From Clostridia bacterium (GTDB lineage Bacteria; Bacillota; Clostridia; Christensenellales; CAG-138): DNA of 64,000 nt. The stretch is taken from the NCBI GenBank assembly GCA_017525875.1, contig JAFXSG010000008.1, positions 60,890 through 124,889 on the forward strand, in the 5' to 3' direction. Numbering within the stretch: position 1 is the first letter of the stretch; each line of letters opens with the position of its first letter. This document shows, one piece after another, positions 1 through 8,861 of the stretch. The notes under the pieces were generated by a model. That model was not told where the DNA came from. It saw only the letters and a program-made list of their open reading frames with translations, and did not search any database. Made by a program: the position numbers and the translations under genes.

Positions 1-846
1 GACGACGAAATCCGCCATTTCGGCGATAACGCCGAGGTCATGGGTGATGAACATGATGGACGAATTGATCTTGTCCTTCAGGTTGCGGAGCAGGTCGAGG
101 ATCTGAGCCTGAATGGTAACGTCGAGCGCGGTGGTGGGCTCGTCTGCGATAATGACCCTGGGGTTGCAGGCAAGCGCCATTGCGATAACGACACGCTGAC
201 GCATACCGCCGGAGAGCTCGTGCGGGAACATCTTGTAGACGCCCTCGCTGTTTGCGATGCCGACCATTTCGAGGAGCTCGATCGTGCGCTCCTTCATCTG
301 GTGCTCGGTCATGTGGTCCACATTGTGCAGCTCAAGGACCTCTTCGATCTGTTCGCCGATACGGAAAACAGGGTTCAGAGCGGTCATGGGCTCCTGGAAG
401 ATCATGGACACGACGTTGCCGCGGATCTTCTGCATCGCGGAGTTCGGCGCCTTGGTGACGTCGTACGCCTTGTCGCCGAGGTTCAGGCGGATCTCACCGG
501 ATGCGACCTGGCCCTGAGGGCGCTGCAGAAGCTGCATCAGCGAGAGGCTGGTTACGGATTTGCCGCAGCCGGACTCGCCTACGACGCCGACGGTCTTGCC
601 GATCGGGACGTTGAAGCTCACGCCGTCAACGGCCTTTACGGTGCCGGCATCGGTATAGAAATAGGTATGAAGATCGTCGAATTCGACCGCATTCTTCGGG
701 TCGTGCATAGTGGTAAGATATTCGCTTTCGGGAACGTTCTTACGCTTACGCTTTTTTTCGAATTCGTTCGTGATCTTACGGTTCTCCTTGGAGATCCTTC
801 TGGCCTCCTTGGCGGAGAGATAACCGACTTGTTTTTTCTTTGCCAT
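1..846 (-). CDS. oppD: Oligopeptide ABC transporter ATP-binding protein, C-terminus beyond window edge
   Basis: This is the ATPase subunit of a peptide importer, acting on the inner face of the membrane with the permeases encoded just upstream. The 282 visible residues contain Walker A GESGCGKS at about residues 90-97, the Q-loop region, the ABC signature LSGGMRQR, Walker B IIADEPTTALD and the switch histidine in ITHD. The first 50 residues are a lysine/arginine-rich extension ahead of the usual ABC start, which is longer than typical. The ATG at 846 follows an AGGAGGGA ribosome site. The gene starts 13 bases after oppC in the same operon. The 3' end, including the usual OppD/F C-terminal domain, lies outside the window. 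Family assignment is firm; the transported peptide class is inferred. Confidence 0.95.
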   Translation of the reverse strand, partial: MAKKKQVGYLSAKEARRISKENRKITNEFEKKRKRKNVPESEYLTTMHDPKNAVEFDDLHTYFYTDAGTVKAVDGVSFNVPIGKTVGVVGESGCGKSVTSLSLMQLLQRPQGQVASGEIRLNLGDKAYDVTKAPNSAMQKIRGNVVSMIFQEPMTALNPVFRIGEQIEEVLELHNVDHMTEHQMKERTIELLEMVGIANSEGVYKMFPHELSGGMRQRVVIAMALACNPRVIIADEPTTALDVTIQAQILDLLRNLKDKINSSIMFITHDLGVIAEMADFVV

Positions 847-859
847 GACTTATCCCTCC

Positions 860-2428
860 TTATCTCTTCATCTTCGGGTCGAACGCGTCCCTGAGACCGT
901 CGCCGACGAGGTTGAAGGCAAGAACGGTCAGCAGCAGCAGCGCGCCGGCGGGGATCCAGATGAACCAGTAGTTGGTGAGAACGTAGGTGTTGTTGACGTC
1001 ATTGATGATGTTGCCCCAGGATGCGTACGGGAACTTGACGCCCAGGCCGAGGAACGAAAGCGAAGCCTCGGTGATGATGACGCCGCCCATACCCATGGTA
1101 ACGGAAACGATGATCTGGGGGATGACGTTCGGGATCAGGTGCTTGAAGATCCTGCGGGAGACCCTGATACCGCCGGCTTCGGTCGCAGTCATGAACTCCT
1201 GCTCACGCAGCGAGAGGATCTGACCGCGGATAAGCCTTGCCATGCCGGGCCAGTTGAGGAAGCCGAGGATGAGCATCAGGTACAGCATGCGGAGCGACGG
1301 ATCGACGTTCAGAGCATCCATTGCCGCACCGAGGATGATCAGGATAGGCGTGGAGGGGATGCAGTAGAAGATATCGACGATACGCATGATGAGCTGGTCG
1401 ACCCACTTGCCGAAGTAGCCGGCGAGACCGCCCATGATCATGCCGAGGAAGGTGCCGATGAACTCAACGATGATACCGATGACGAGCGAGATACGGCCGC
1501 CGTACATAAGACGGGTGAGCATATCCATGCCGTGACGGTCGGTTCCGAGGGGATGTTCCAATGACGGAGAAGCGTACTTATCGTATACGCGGGTGGGCTC
1601 CGCCTGCTTGATCTGCCACTGCTTGACGTCGGGACGATACTCGATCAGATACGTGCGTGCTTCGCCGTCCTCACCGGTGAAGGTAAAGGTCTCTGCGCCG
1701 GCTTCCAGCTCTTCGACCAGCTCCTCCTGGAACTGACGGGAGAGGAAGATGTCGGGTGAGATGGCGTTGACGATATAGCGGCTGATGAAAGCGACGTCCT
1801 TGTCGCCTTCAACGACTCCGCCGCCTTCATCGACGGTGTAGGTCTTGCCGTCCACCGTGAAGGAACCGGTGTTGTTCGCGTATGCGCGAAGCGCCTCAAG
1901 CGTGAACTCATAGCTGAGCGTCTGGCCTGCGATGCTGGACTTGACGGTGTCGGTAAACGCGATACCGAGGTCGCTTCCGTCGGCGTTCGTGACGCGGTAG
2001 AAGCCTTCACCCTCCTGGATGATGCCGTAGGTGACGTTGAGCCAGGTGAATTCGGTCTCACCCTTATTGTTGGCGCGAATGAGCTGTGCCTGGATGTCCG
2101 CACGGAAATCCTGACCGGGGGCGGACATATAGCGGAACTCCTCGTTCATAACAGCGCCGGCGTAGGGCTTGTTGAGGTATTCGGTGGTGTAGAACTGCTG
2201 GTTCTCGCCGTAGGGGGTAAGAATACCGCCGATGAACGAGAAGACAAACATGAAAGCGAGGATACAGAGGCCGACAACGGCGATCCTGTTCCTGAAGAAA
2301 CGCTTTGCGACCATCGCGCCTGGTGAAAGGACCTTGACGCGGCGATCGTCGTTCAGCGAAAACTGCTCTTTCTTTTCGGAAGCGGCTTCATTGACGGAGT
2401 TGTTTTTCATTTCATTCTCTTTACTCAA
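860..2428 (-). CDS. oppC: Oligopeptide ABC transporter permease with large extracytoplasmic insert
   Basis: This is the second permease subunit of the peptide importer. TM1 lies at about residues 45-67. The conserved family segment resumes near residue 290 (EHPLGTDRHGMDMLTRL), followed by the BPD_transp_1 membrane core with an EAA-loop region (about 400-440) and a C-terminus ending LVGDGLRDAFDPKMKR, which is typical of OppC/DppC. Usual family length is about 300 residues; this protein has 522, because roughly 220 hydrophilic residues are inserted between TM1 and TM2, predicted outside the membrane. It lies 17 bases downstream of oppB and 13 bases upstream of oppD. The insert may contact the unusually large binding protein OppA; that is inference. 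The permease identity is firm. Confidence 0.95.
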   Translation of the reverse strand: MSKENEMKNNSVNEAASEKKEQFSLNDDRRVKVLSPGAMVAKRFFRNRIAVVGLCILAFMFVFSFIGGILTPYGENQQFYTTEYLNKPYAGAVMNEEFRYMSAPGQDFRADIQAQLIRANNKGETEFTWLNVTYGIIQEGEGFYRVTNADGSDLGIAFTDTVKSSIAGQTLSYEFTLEALRAYANNTGSFTVDGKTYTVDEGGGVVEGDKDVAFISRYIVNAISPDIFLSRQFQEELVEELEAGAETFTFTGEDGEARTYLIEYRPDVKQWQIKQAEPTRVYDKYASPSLEHPLGTDRHGMDMLTRLMYGGRISLVIGIIVEFIGTFLGMIMGGLAGYFGKWVDQLIMRIVDIFYCIPSTPILIILGAAMDALNVDPSLRMLYLMLILGFLNWPGMARLIRGQILSLREQEFMTATEAGGIRVSRRIFKHLIPNVIPQIIVSVTMGMGGVIITEASLSFLGLGVKFPYASWGNIINDVNNTYVLTNYWFIWIPAGALLLLTVLAFNLVGDGLRDAFDPKMKR

Positions 2429-2445
2429 TTCAGTCTCCTCCCCTC

Positions 2446-3471
2446 TTAAGCAAGTCTTACGCGCGGGTCAACGACCGCGTACAGGATATCCGCGATCAGG
2501 TTGCCAAGCAGCGTCAGGATCGCGAGGAATGCCAGATAGAACATGGAGAACGGTATGTCACCGCTGATCATGGCATTGTAAGAAATGTAGCCGATACCGG
2601 GGAGCGAGAACATCGTTTCGGTAAACAGAGCACCGGAGAAAAGACCCGGCAGCGAGCCGCCGACGATGGTTACAAGGGGGATCAGGGTGTTGCGGAAAGC
2701 GTGGTGATAAATGACCTTCTTTTCGGAAAGACCCTTCGCTCTTGCGGTACGGATATAATCCGCATTCAGGACCTCCAGCATATTGGTGCGGGTGTAACGC
2801 ATCAGACCGCCGATGCTGATGATAACGAGCGTCGTGATCGGCAGGACAAGGTGCCAGGCGCGGTCAAAGAACTGCTGGACAGGCGTCATCTGGTTGTAGG
2901 TCCTGCTGAAAAGGCCCGTGAGGGGGAACAGACCCATCATGCTTCCCGTTGCGGGATCGGGGATCTGTATCTTTATGCAGAACACAAGCTTCAGAAGAGC
3001 AATAAAGAAGAACGTTGGCAAAGAAATGAATGCCAATGCCAAAATGGATATCGTGTAGTCCGTTTTGGAATACTGCTTCGTTGCTGCGATAATGCCGAGG
3101 GGTATAGCGATTATCAGCTCAAGGATCATGGTGATAACGCCCATTTCGAAGCTCAGCCAAACGACTTCGTTGAACTTGTCAATAACGGGCACTGTGTATT
3201 TCCAGCTGTCGCCGAAATGGCCGGTGAAGAATTCACCTAACCAGCCGATATAGCCGGGGATGATGCCTTTATCGAGGCCATACATGGCGTTCAGCTGGTC
3301 CAACCACTCCTGATAGGACTTCGAGCCGGGCTGCTGTGATTTCTCGCGAGCGATCGTTTCAACGTATGAAGAAGGCAGACAGCGGAGCACCGTGTAGATG
3401 ATCAGCATAACGAAGAAGAAGATGATCACTGCAAGCAACAGACGTTTTATAATGTATTTGCGCACAGGCAA
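2446..3471 (-). CDS. oppB: Oligopeptide ABC transporter permease
   Basis: This is the first permease subunit of the peptide importer. It has 341 residues, the normal family length. The N-terminus (KYIIKRLLLAVIIFFFVML) is the typical OppB/DppB first membrane helix. Several further helices follow, with an EAA-type loop containing RAKGLSEKKVIYHHAFRNTL around residue 240, and a C-terminus ending DILYAVVDPRVRLA, characteristic of DppB. The gene follows oppA after about 180 bases that hold a strong UUCG hairpin, and precedes oppC by 17 bases. No separate promoter was recognised in front of it, so it probably depends on readthrough from oppA. Confidence in the family is high. Confidence 0.95.
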   Translation of the reverse strand: MPVRKYIIKRLLLAVIIFFFVMLIIYTVLRCLPSSYVETIAREKSQQPGSKSYQEWLDQLNAMYGLDKGIIPGYIGWLGEFFTGHFGDSWKYTVPVIDKFNEVVWLSFEMGVITMILELIIAIPLGIIAATKQYSKTDYTISILALAFISLPTFFFIALLKLVFCIKIQIPDPATGSMMGLFPLTGLFSRTYNQMTPVQQFFDRAWHLVLPITTLVIISIGGLMRYTRTNMLEVLNADYIRTARAKGLSEKKVIYHHAFRNTLIPLVTIVGGSLPGLFSGALFTETMFSLPGIGYISYNAMISGDIPFSMFYLAFLAILTLLGNLIADILYAVVDPRVRLA

Positions 3472-3597
3472 ACCCTCCGTTCAATTGTAGTGGGAGCGCA
3501 GGCGGCTGCATCAGCAGCTTTCGACCTGTAAAAATGCTTGCCACCGCATATCGAGGAACAGCAAGCGTGCTGTCGATCGATATACAGCGGCGATTTT

Positions 3598-3623
3598 GCC
3601 CTGCGGCCCGAAGGCCGCAGGGC
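3598..3623 (-). terminator. UUCG-capped stem-loop between oppA and oppB
   Basis: The transcript carries an 11-bp perfect GC-rich stem closed by a C(UUCG)G tetraloop, 31 bases after the oppA stop. There is no clear U-run behind it on the minus strand (AAAATCGCC follows), so it is more likely a partial terminator or an mRNA 3'-end stabiliser, letting oppA be more abundant than oppBCD, than a full terminator. Confidence 0.7.
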
Positions 3624-3654
3624 AATTGCTTTTGTGGGCCGACGCCCGGTTAAA

Positions 3655-6063
3655 TTAGTTCATCTTGAGGTTCTGCAGCTCTGCCATCCAGCCATAGAAG
3701 GTGGTGATGTCGGGAGTTACAGTGTCAAGGTTGACGCGCTCAGTGCTGAAGAGGATAGCGTTCTGGCGCTGATAGACGGGAACTTCGCATGCCCAGTCGA
3801 TGACCTTATCGAGGCAGGCCTTGTACATCTGCTTACGATAGTTCTGGTCGGTGGACTGACGAGCTGCCAGGATGAGCTGGTCGAGCTCGGGATCAGCGAT
3901 GCAGTACATGTAGCTGGAACCGCCCTGAGCAGGACCACCGTTGGCGTTCTTCTTGGAGGTAGCGCCGATGGGGCCGTTTGCTGCGTCGGAGTAGTAGATC
4001 TGATACATGTCGGGATCAACGGTTGCGCCCCATGCAGCTGCCCACATATCAACCTGGTTAGCATCGAGGTTATCCCAGAGGTCGGCGCTGTTGGAGAGGT
4101 CGTTGATGATGAGGTTCATGCCGATGGTGGCAAGAGCCTTGTTGGACTCGTTGAGGATCATGAAGGACGGATGGTCGCCGATACCGTCAGCGGGGATCCA
4201 GAACTTGTATTCAAGCGCTGCGCCCTCGGGTGCTGCGGTGAGCTTGCCATCCTCAACGGTGTAACCAGCTGCCTCGAAGAAGCCGAGAGCTGCCTGGAGG
4301 GCTGCTGCGTACTTCTCTTCAGCGGTCATGCCGGAGGTGTAGATCGGGTCGCCGTTCACGTCAGTGGAGAAAGCGATCTGATAGCCATCATCTGCCGGAC
4401 GGGGTGCTGCCCAGCTGGTGTTGGAGATGGGGTAGTTGATGACGGATGCACGATCGCCATAGTAGGAGTCGATAGCAACGTCACGATATACGGAGTAGAT
4501 GGTCGCGAATGCACGACGGAGGTTCTTGGAAGCATCGGAACCTGCATCGCCGCCAACGCTCATACGGATGGCGTTGATGCCGATGTAGCCGTAGCCGAGG
4601 TTGTCAACGGTGTTGGTGGTGATGACGGGGCCGGTGAGGCTGCCGCCGTTGTAGTCCTCGATCTGCTTGATGTTGTCGGTGGAGAAGGTAGGATCGGAGA
4701 TATCGCAGGTACCGGTCACGATACCGTTGAGCTTATCGCCGTCGTTCAGGGTCTCGAGGAAGTTGACGTACTTGGTGTAGGGGCAGCCGAGGAAGTAGGT
4801 CTCGTTTGCCTCGAAGTTGACAACGCCCTGCTCGAACTTGATGTACTTGTAGGGACCAGCGCCCATGGGCTTGGTGGTAACAGAACGGACATGACCGAGG
4901 TCGCCCTTGTCGAAGCCGAACTTGTTGTTGTCGTAGTCATACTTTTCCTTCTCGCCATAGTAGTGCATGGGAGCGAGGGTAACGCCGAGCTGATAGATAG
5001 CGGTAGCATCGACCTCGGTGAGGACAACACGCATGCTGTAATCGCCGGTCTTCTGGATGCCTTCGATGTGATCAGCGGATTCGCCGGTCTGAACACCGAG
5101 GAGGTAGTCGTTGTAGTCTTCCATCATATCCCAGAGGGTGGTGGAAACAGCTTCGCCCTGCATGGAGGTGAGGTCGTCGCCGTAGGTATCCTTCAGCGCC
5201 TGCCAGCAGTCTTCATAGGTAGCATCGTCAGCAACGTCGAAGTTCCAGAACTGGAAGCATTCAGCGGGAGTACCGCCATTGGGGAAGGAATCAGCGTAAG
5301 CTTCGCCGTATTTTGCATAGATCTCCTCACCGAGCTTTTCTGCCCAGGCGGGACCGGCAGTCTCAACGGAATTCCAGAACTTGGTCTGAGTTTCCTCATC
5401 CCAGTGCTCGAAATCGGTATTCTCACGGCCGGCTTTGATGAGCAGGTCGAGGAGGTTTTCCATACCGGAACGATACTCTTCCATGCCGAGGATGGGCTGT
5501 GCGAAGAGGGTGCTGGAGCCATCATAGGTGGGGTCGCAGAGGACGTACATCGTGAAGATAGCGTCATCAATGGTGACAGGCTCACCGTCGGAGAAGGTGA
5601 TGTCATCACGCATGGTGAAGTCATAGTAGACGGTGCCGTCTGCGTTCTCGGTGATCTCCAGGTCAGCAGGACCATAGTAGGTATAGTCGGTGCCGTTGAA
5701 GTTAATGGTCTCGCCCTCGATGCCCTTGGTGATGATGGCGCCGGTACGATCGCTGGTGAGGAGGCCGATCTGGGTCATGCCCTGAACGTCCTGGTCATAA
5801 GCGGTCTGAGCGAAGAAGGGGGAGAACTTGCTGCTGAAGGGGCTGTAGCCGACGACAAGGGTCTTGTCTTCAGCGACTCTGGGCTCCTTCGTGGGCTCCA
5901 CCGGAGTGTCGCTCTCGGTGGGAGCGGTGGTCTCGTTGCCGGGCTTGGTGGTCTCGGTGGGTGCCGGGGTGTTTTCGCCGATGGGCTTACCGGTGCAGGC
6001 AACCAGCGCGAGGGCCATGACGACAGCAAGGACGAGTGCAAGAATTCTCATTGCTTTTTTCAT
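3655..6063 (-). CDS. oppA: Oligopeptide-binding lipoprotein (SBP family 5)
   Basis: This is the extracellular substrate-binding lipoprotein of the peptide importer. It has a lysine-led signal peptide, lipobox LVAC with the lipidated cysteine near residue 23, and a Thr/Pro/Glu-rich linker of about 40 residues. An SBP_bac_5-type domain follows (TLVVGYSPFSSKFSPFF, later a DDITFSDGEPVTIDDAIFT segment). At 802 residues it is clearly longer than the usual 530-600, so there are extra internal segments. The start at 6063 is chosen because AGGAGG lies eight bases upstream; an in-frame start at 6129 would put a non-signal stretch ahead of the leader. No promoter stands out in the 66 bases before it, so expression probably comes from the pepF promoter. 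Function is firm, specificity unknown. Confidence 0.95.
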   Translation of the reverse strand: MKKAMRILALVLAVVMALALVACTGKPIGENTPAPTETTKPGNETTAPTESDTPVEPTKEPRVAEDKTLVVGYSPFSSKFSPFFAQTAYDQDVQGMTQIGLLTSDRTGAIITKGIEGETINFNGTDYTYYGPADLEITENADGTVYYDFTMRDDITFSDGEPVTIDDAIFTMYVLCDPTYDGSSTLFAQPILGMEEYRSGMENLLDLLIKAGRENTDFEHWDEETQTKFWNSVETAGPAWAEKLGEEIYAKYGEAYADSFPNGGTPAECFQFWNFDVADDATYEDCWQALKDTYGDDLTSMQGEAVSTTLWDMMEDYNDYLLGVQTGESADHIEGIQKTGDYSMRVVLTEVDATAIYQLGVTLAPMHYYGEKEKYDYDNNKFGFDKGDLGHVRSVTTKPMGAGPYKYIKFEQGVVNFEANETYFLGCPYTKYVNFLETLNDGDKLNGIVTGTCDISDPTFSTDNIKQIEDYNGGSLTGPVITTNTVDNLGYGYIGINAIRMSVGGDAGSDASKNLRRAFATIYSVYRDVAIDSYYGDRASVINYPISNTSWAAPRPADDGYQIAFSTDVNGDPIYTSGMTAEEKYAAALQAALGFFEAAGYTVEDGKLTAAPEGAALEYKFWIPADGIGDHPSFMILNESNKALATIGMNLIINDLSNSADLWDNLDANQVDMWAAAWGATVDPDMYQIYYSDAANGPIGATSKKNANGGPAQGGSSYMYCIADPELDQLILAARQSTDQNYRKQMYKACLDKVIDWACEVPVYQRQNAILFSTERVNLDTVTPDITTFYGWMAELQNLKMN

Positions 6064-6129
6064 CTTGGTTCCTCCTAAATAGATTTTGGGATGGTTTAGA
6101 AAAACGGACCTTGCATATCCGTAATTCAC

Positions 6130-6813
6130 TTAGTTTGCGGGAGACTGTTCTCCCAGGTCCTGCGGGGCGGTCTCCCCCGCTGCTTCGGCGGGCTCTTCTC
6201 CGACGGACGGGAAGACGCCGTCATCCTCCGCCTGAGCTTCGGTCTTCGCCTCGCTCGCGGTCTTTAATACGACGGACCACTTCTCGTGCTCGACGCCCCT
6301 GCGGAGCTGGAACGCGGCTGCGGCGATCACTCCGTGGAGCAGCAGCGCTGCGGCCGAAGCGACCGGCTTTTCGGCAAAGCCGTTGAGGCAAAGGTAGACG
6401 ATGTTTGCGAGCACACAGGCCAGCGCCGAGTAAAATGCGACCGGGGCGCGGTTCGGGATGGCCTTGACCGTCTTTTCGTAGACGTATTCCCTAAGCTCGC
6501 TGCCGCCTGCTGCCAGGCGGATCGCCGCCCACGCCGTGATGAACACGGCGACGAGTTCGATGATGAAGAACGGAACAACGTAGAAGTTGTTGTACCCGAG
6601 CATCGAGGGCGCCGGTATGCAGCCGATCGCGACTGCCGATGCGCACATCATCGCGGTGAGCACGATGACCCTCTGCCGCTCGGTTTTGTAGGGAACGCTG
6701 CCTTCGTAGACGTGAACGTTGCCCATGTAGGAGTACTGGCCGCTGTCGTCCGCCTTGAAGTCGTTCAGAAACGACCGTCTGCCCCTGCGCTTTTTCTGCG
6801 GTTTATCTGCCAT
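6130..6813 (-). CDS. Four-helix membrane protein of unknown function in the opp operon
   Basis: I do not recognise this 227-residue protein. It has a very basic N-terminus (KPQKKRRGRR), a soluble stretch to about residue 45, and four probable membrane helices (about 50-66, 78-100, 122-142, 150-167). The acidic, Glu/Ala-rich C-terminal tail of about 55 residues is probably disordered. Its ATG comes one base after the pepF stop (TGA T ATG), so translation is coupled, and oppA follows after 66 bases. The position between an oligopeptidase and a peptide-binding protein suggests a role linked to peptide uptake or breakdown, but this is context only. Confidence 0.75.
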   Translation of the reverse strand: MADKPQKKRRGRRSFLNDFKADDSGQYSYMGNVHVYEGSVPYKTERQRVIVLTAMMCASAVAIGCIPAPSMLGYNNFYVVPFFIIELVAVFITAWAAIRLAAGGSELREYVYEKTVKAIPNRAPVAFYSALACVLANIVYLCLNGFAEKPVASAAALLLHGVIAAAAFQLRRGVEHEKWSVVLKTASEAKTEAQAEDDGVFPSVGEEPAEAAGETAPQDLGEQSPAN

Positions 6814-6814
6814 A

Positions 6815-8518
6815 TCACTCGATACCGGTCAGATCGAAGTTCTCGAGCCATTTGCCTGCGGCTTCGCAGACGCCTCTCAGACAGCTCTCGTCGAACGGGG
6901 TGGTAAGGCCGGCGTTCTTCAGCAGCTCGGTGAAGGTGCGGCTGCCGCCCTGGACGGTGTACGCCATGTAGTACTGCCAGGCGTTTTTCATATCGGCCTG
7001 GATCATTGCCCAGAACTCGAGCGACACTGTCTGCGCGAGGCAGTAGTCGATATAGTAGAAGGGGCTCGAGTAAATGTGGTGCTGGCGCTGCCAGCCCTCG
7101 CCCTCGCTGTAGAACGGGATCTCGCCGTCGAGCTTCATCCAGGGCATGTATACGCCGAGCAGGCGCTTCCACTCCGCGTGGCGCTCTGCCGGGGTGAGCT
7201 CCGGCTTTTCATAGACGACGTGCTGGAAATGATCTACCAGCGTGCCGTAGGGGATGAAGGTGATGGCGCCGGCAAGGTGGCTGTAGAGGAACTTGCGCTC
7301 GTCCTTCCCAAAGAAGCCGCCCGCCCACGGCCACGCGAAGAACTCCATGCTCATGGAGTGGACCTCGCAGGCTTCCATGCTGGGCCATGCGCAGTCGATC
7401 GGGACACGCTTGCGGTTGAGCCAGTATTCGAAAGCATGACCGGCCTCGTGGGTCACGACCTCAACGTCGCCCTGAGTGCCGTTGAAATTAGCAAAAATGA
7501 AGGGAACTTCGTAATCCGCAATGCCGGTGCAGTAGCCGCCGGACTGCTTGCCCTCGGTGGAGAGCACGTCCATAAGCTCGCAATCGAGCATGGTGCGGAA
7601 GAACTCGCTGGTTTCGGGAGAAAGCTCATCGTAGAACTTTTTGCCCTGGGCAAGGATATCGTCCGCAGTGCCTACGGGGCGGGGATTGCCGCTCCTGAAG
7701 CTGAGCGCTGCATCCGCAAAGCTGATCGGATAGGTCTTGCCGAGGCGCTTTGCCTGCTCGCGCATGATCTTATCCGCAAGGGGCACGAGGTATTTGACGA
7801 CCGCGGCGCGGAACGCTTCGACGTCGGTCTTGGTGTAGCAGTTGCGGCCCATGCGATAGTAGCCGAGCGTGGTGTAGCCCTCGTAGCCGAGCTTTTTGCC
7901 CATCGTGTCGCGCAGATGGACGAGCTCGTCGTAGATGCCGTCAAGCTTTGCCTGATTATCCTTGTACCACTGACCTTCGGCCTTCCATGCGGCGAGGCGG
8001 CGCTCGTCGCTGCTGTCGGTCTTGAAGGGAGTGAGCTGGGAAAGCGTGTAGATATTGCCCTCAAAGGGGATCTGCGCGGAGGCGAGGAGCTTTTCGTACT
8101 CCACGGTCAGCTCGTTTTCCTTTTGAAGCTCCGGGATGATCTCCGGCGAGAAGGCTTTGAGCTCTATCTCCGCATTCACAAAGATAATGTCTCCGAATTC
8201 GTTTGAAAAATCCGCCCTGAAAGGACTTTCGAGCATTGCCATCGTCCAAAGCTGGGAATACTCCTGAAGCTCCGGCGTGAAGCTGTTCCAGAAACTGACC
8301 TCGCCGTCGTAGAACTCATCGCGAGTGTCGATGGAATGGCGAATATTTGCAAGCTCCGCCATGGTCATGGTGCTCTTATACGCCTGCTCCTTTTCCATAA
8401 AGACGGCGCGGGCGGCTTCGTAGCTGTCTGCCTTCCTGAGCTGCTCTGTCAATTCCGCGAACCTTGCCTTGACGGTTTCGGCGTCGGGACGAATGTACTT
8501 CATCTCGGAAAACTTCAC
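6815..8518 (-). CDS. pepF: M3-family oligoendopeptidase (PepF-like)
   Basis: This is a cytosolic zinc metallopeptidase that would cut imported oligopeptides. It has 567 residues, in the normal range for the M3 oligoendopeptidase group. The zinc site HEAGH lies around residue 356 within THEAGHAFEYW, and the downstream conserved glutamate lies in the segment ending ACEVHSMSMEFF. A GTG start at 8518 is used because AAGGAG lies eight bases upstream and no better ATG is near. It is the first gene of an apparent operon, pepF - membrane protein - oppABCD, pairing uptake with hydrolysis. A near-consensus promoter lies about 110 bases upstream. The family is secure; the exact symbol is by homology. 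Confidence 0.93.
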   Translation of the reverse strand: MKFSEMKYIRPDAETVKARFAELTEQLRKADSYEAARAVFMEKEQAYKSTMTMAELANIRHSIDTRDEFYDGEVSFWNSFTPELQEYSQLWTMAMLESPFRADFSNEFGDIIFVNAEIELKAFSPEIIPELQKENELTVEYEKLLASAQIPFEGNIYTLSQLTPFKTDSSDERRLAAWKAEGQWYKDNQAKLDGIYDELVHLRDTMGKKLGYEGYTTLGYYRMGRNCYTKTDVEAFRAAVVKYLVPLADKIMREQAKRLGKTYPISFADAALSFRSGNPRPVGTADDILAQGKKFYDELSPETSEFFRTMLDCELMDVLSTEGKQSGGYCTGIADYEVPFIFANFNGTQGDVEVVTHEAGHAFEYWLNRKRVPIDCAWPSMEACEVHSMSMEFFAWPWAGGFFGKDERKFLYSHLAGAITFIPYGTLVDHFQHVVYEKPELTPAERHAEWKRLLGVYMPWMKLDGEIPFYSEGEGWQRQHHIYSSPFYYIDYCLAQTVSLEFWAMIQADMKNAWQYYMAYTVQGGSRTFTELLKNAGLTTPFDESCLRGVCEAAGKWLENFDLTGIE

Positions 8519-8627
8519 GGCGATACTCCTTCAAAACGGATAATCCGGCGATTTTTGCTGCGTTTCCGCGTTGACATTTTGCATGTATACGGACGCGAAC
8601 ACGGATTTCGACTCTTTATACCATAAT

Positions 8628-8656
8628 ATTGTACCACATCAGCGCCCGGACTGCAA
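8628..8656 (-). promoter_or_regulatory. SigmaA-type promoter for the pepF-opp operon
   Basis: Read on the minus strand: -35 TTGCAG at 8651-8656, a 17-bp spacer, -10 TACAAT at 8628-8633. This leaves a leader of about 100 bases before the GTG start of pepF. No riboswitch or strong attenuator was recognised in the leader. Confidence 0.75.
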
Positions 8657-8861
8657 TAGTTTTTTCTAAAACTTTTGCCATTTGAGCCGAAGCGGGGAGT
8701 TTCTTCATATTATATTCATAATAATCGTTCCCGCTTGCCCGCGCACTGCGCCTTTCAGTAATATAACGAATGAGAAGGCCGCCCGGTTTACCGATTTTCG
8801 GTTCCTGCCGGCATTACGGCGCAGAAAAAGCTGGCATATTCCCCTGCCCCGCGCGGGCGCA
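8657..8861. other. Intergenic stretch with no recognised gene
   Basis: Together with the pepF leader this leaves about 340 bases without a gene. The part to the right of the pepF promoter is the 3' flank of the small-membrane-protein operon. I see no convincing terminator: there is only a short GC-rich inverted repeat just after the last stop, followed later by a TTTTT on the minus strand near 8826. No conserved short reading frame with a ribosome site was found. Confidence 0.4.

Noticed and set aside
3538-6078. 846-codon plus-strand open frame opposite oppA
   Set aside because: Exact antisense of a clear lipoprotein gene; its composition (Gly/Val/Asp-rich, no domains) is what the complementary strand of a GC-rich gene gives.
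6755-8206. 483-codon plus-strand frame opposite pepF
   Set aside because: Antisense of an intact M3 peptidase with catalytic motif; no independent support.
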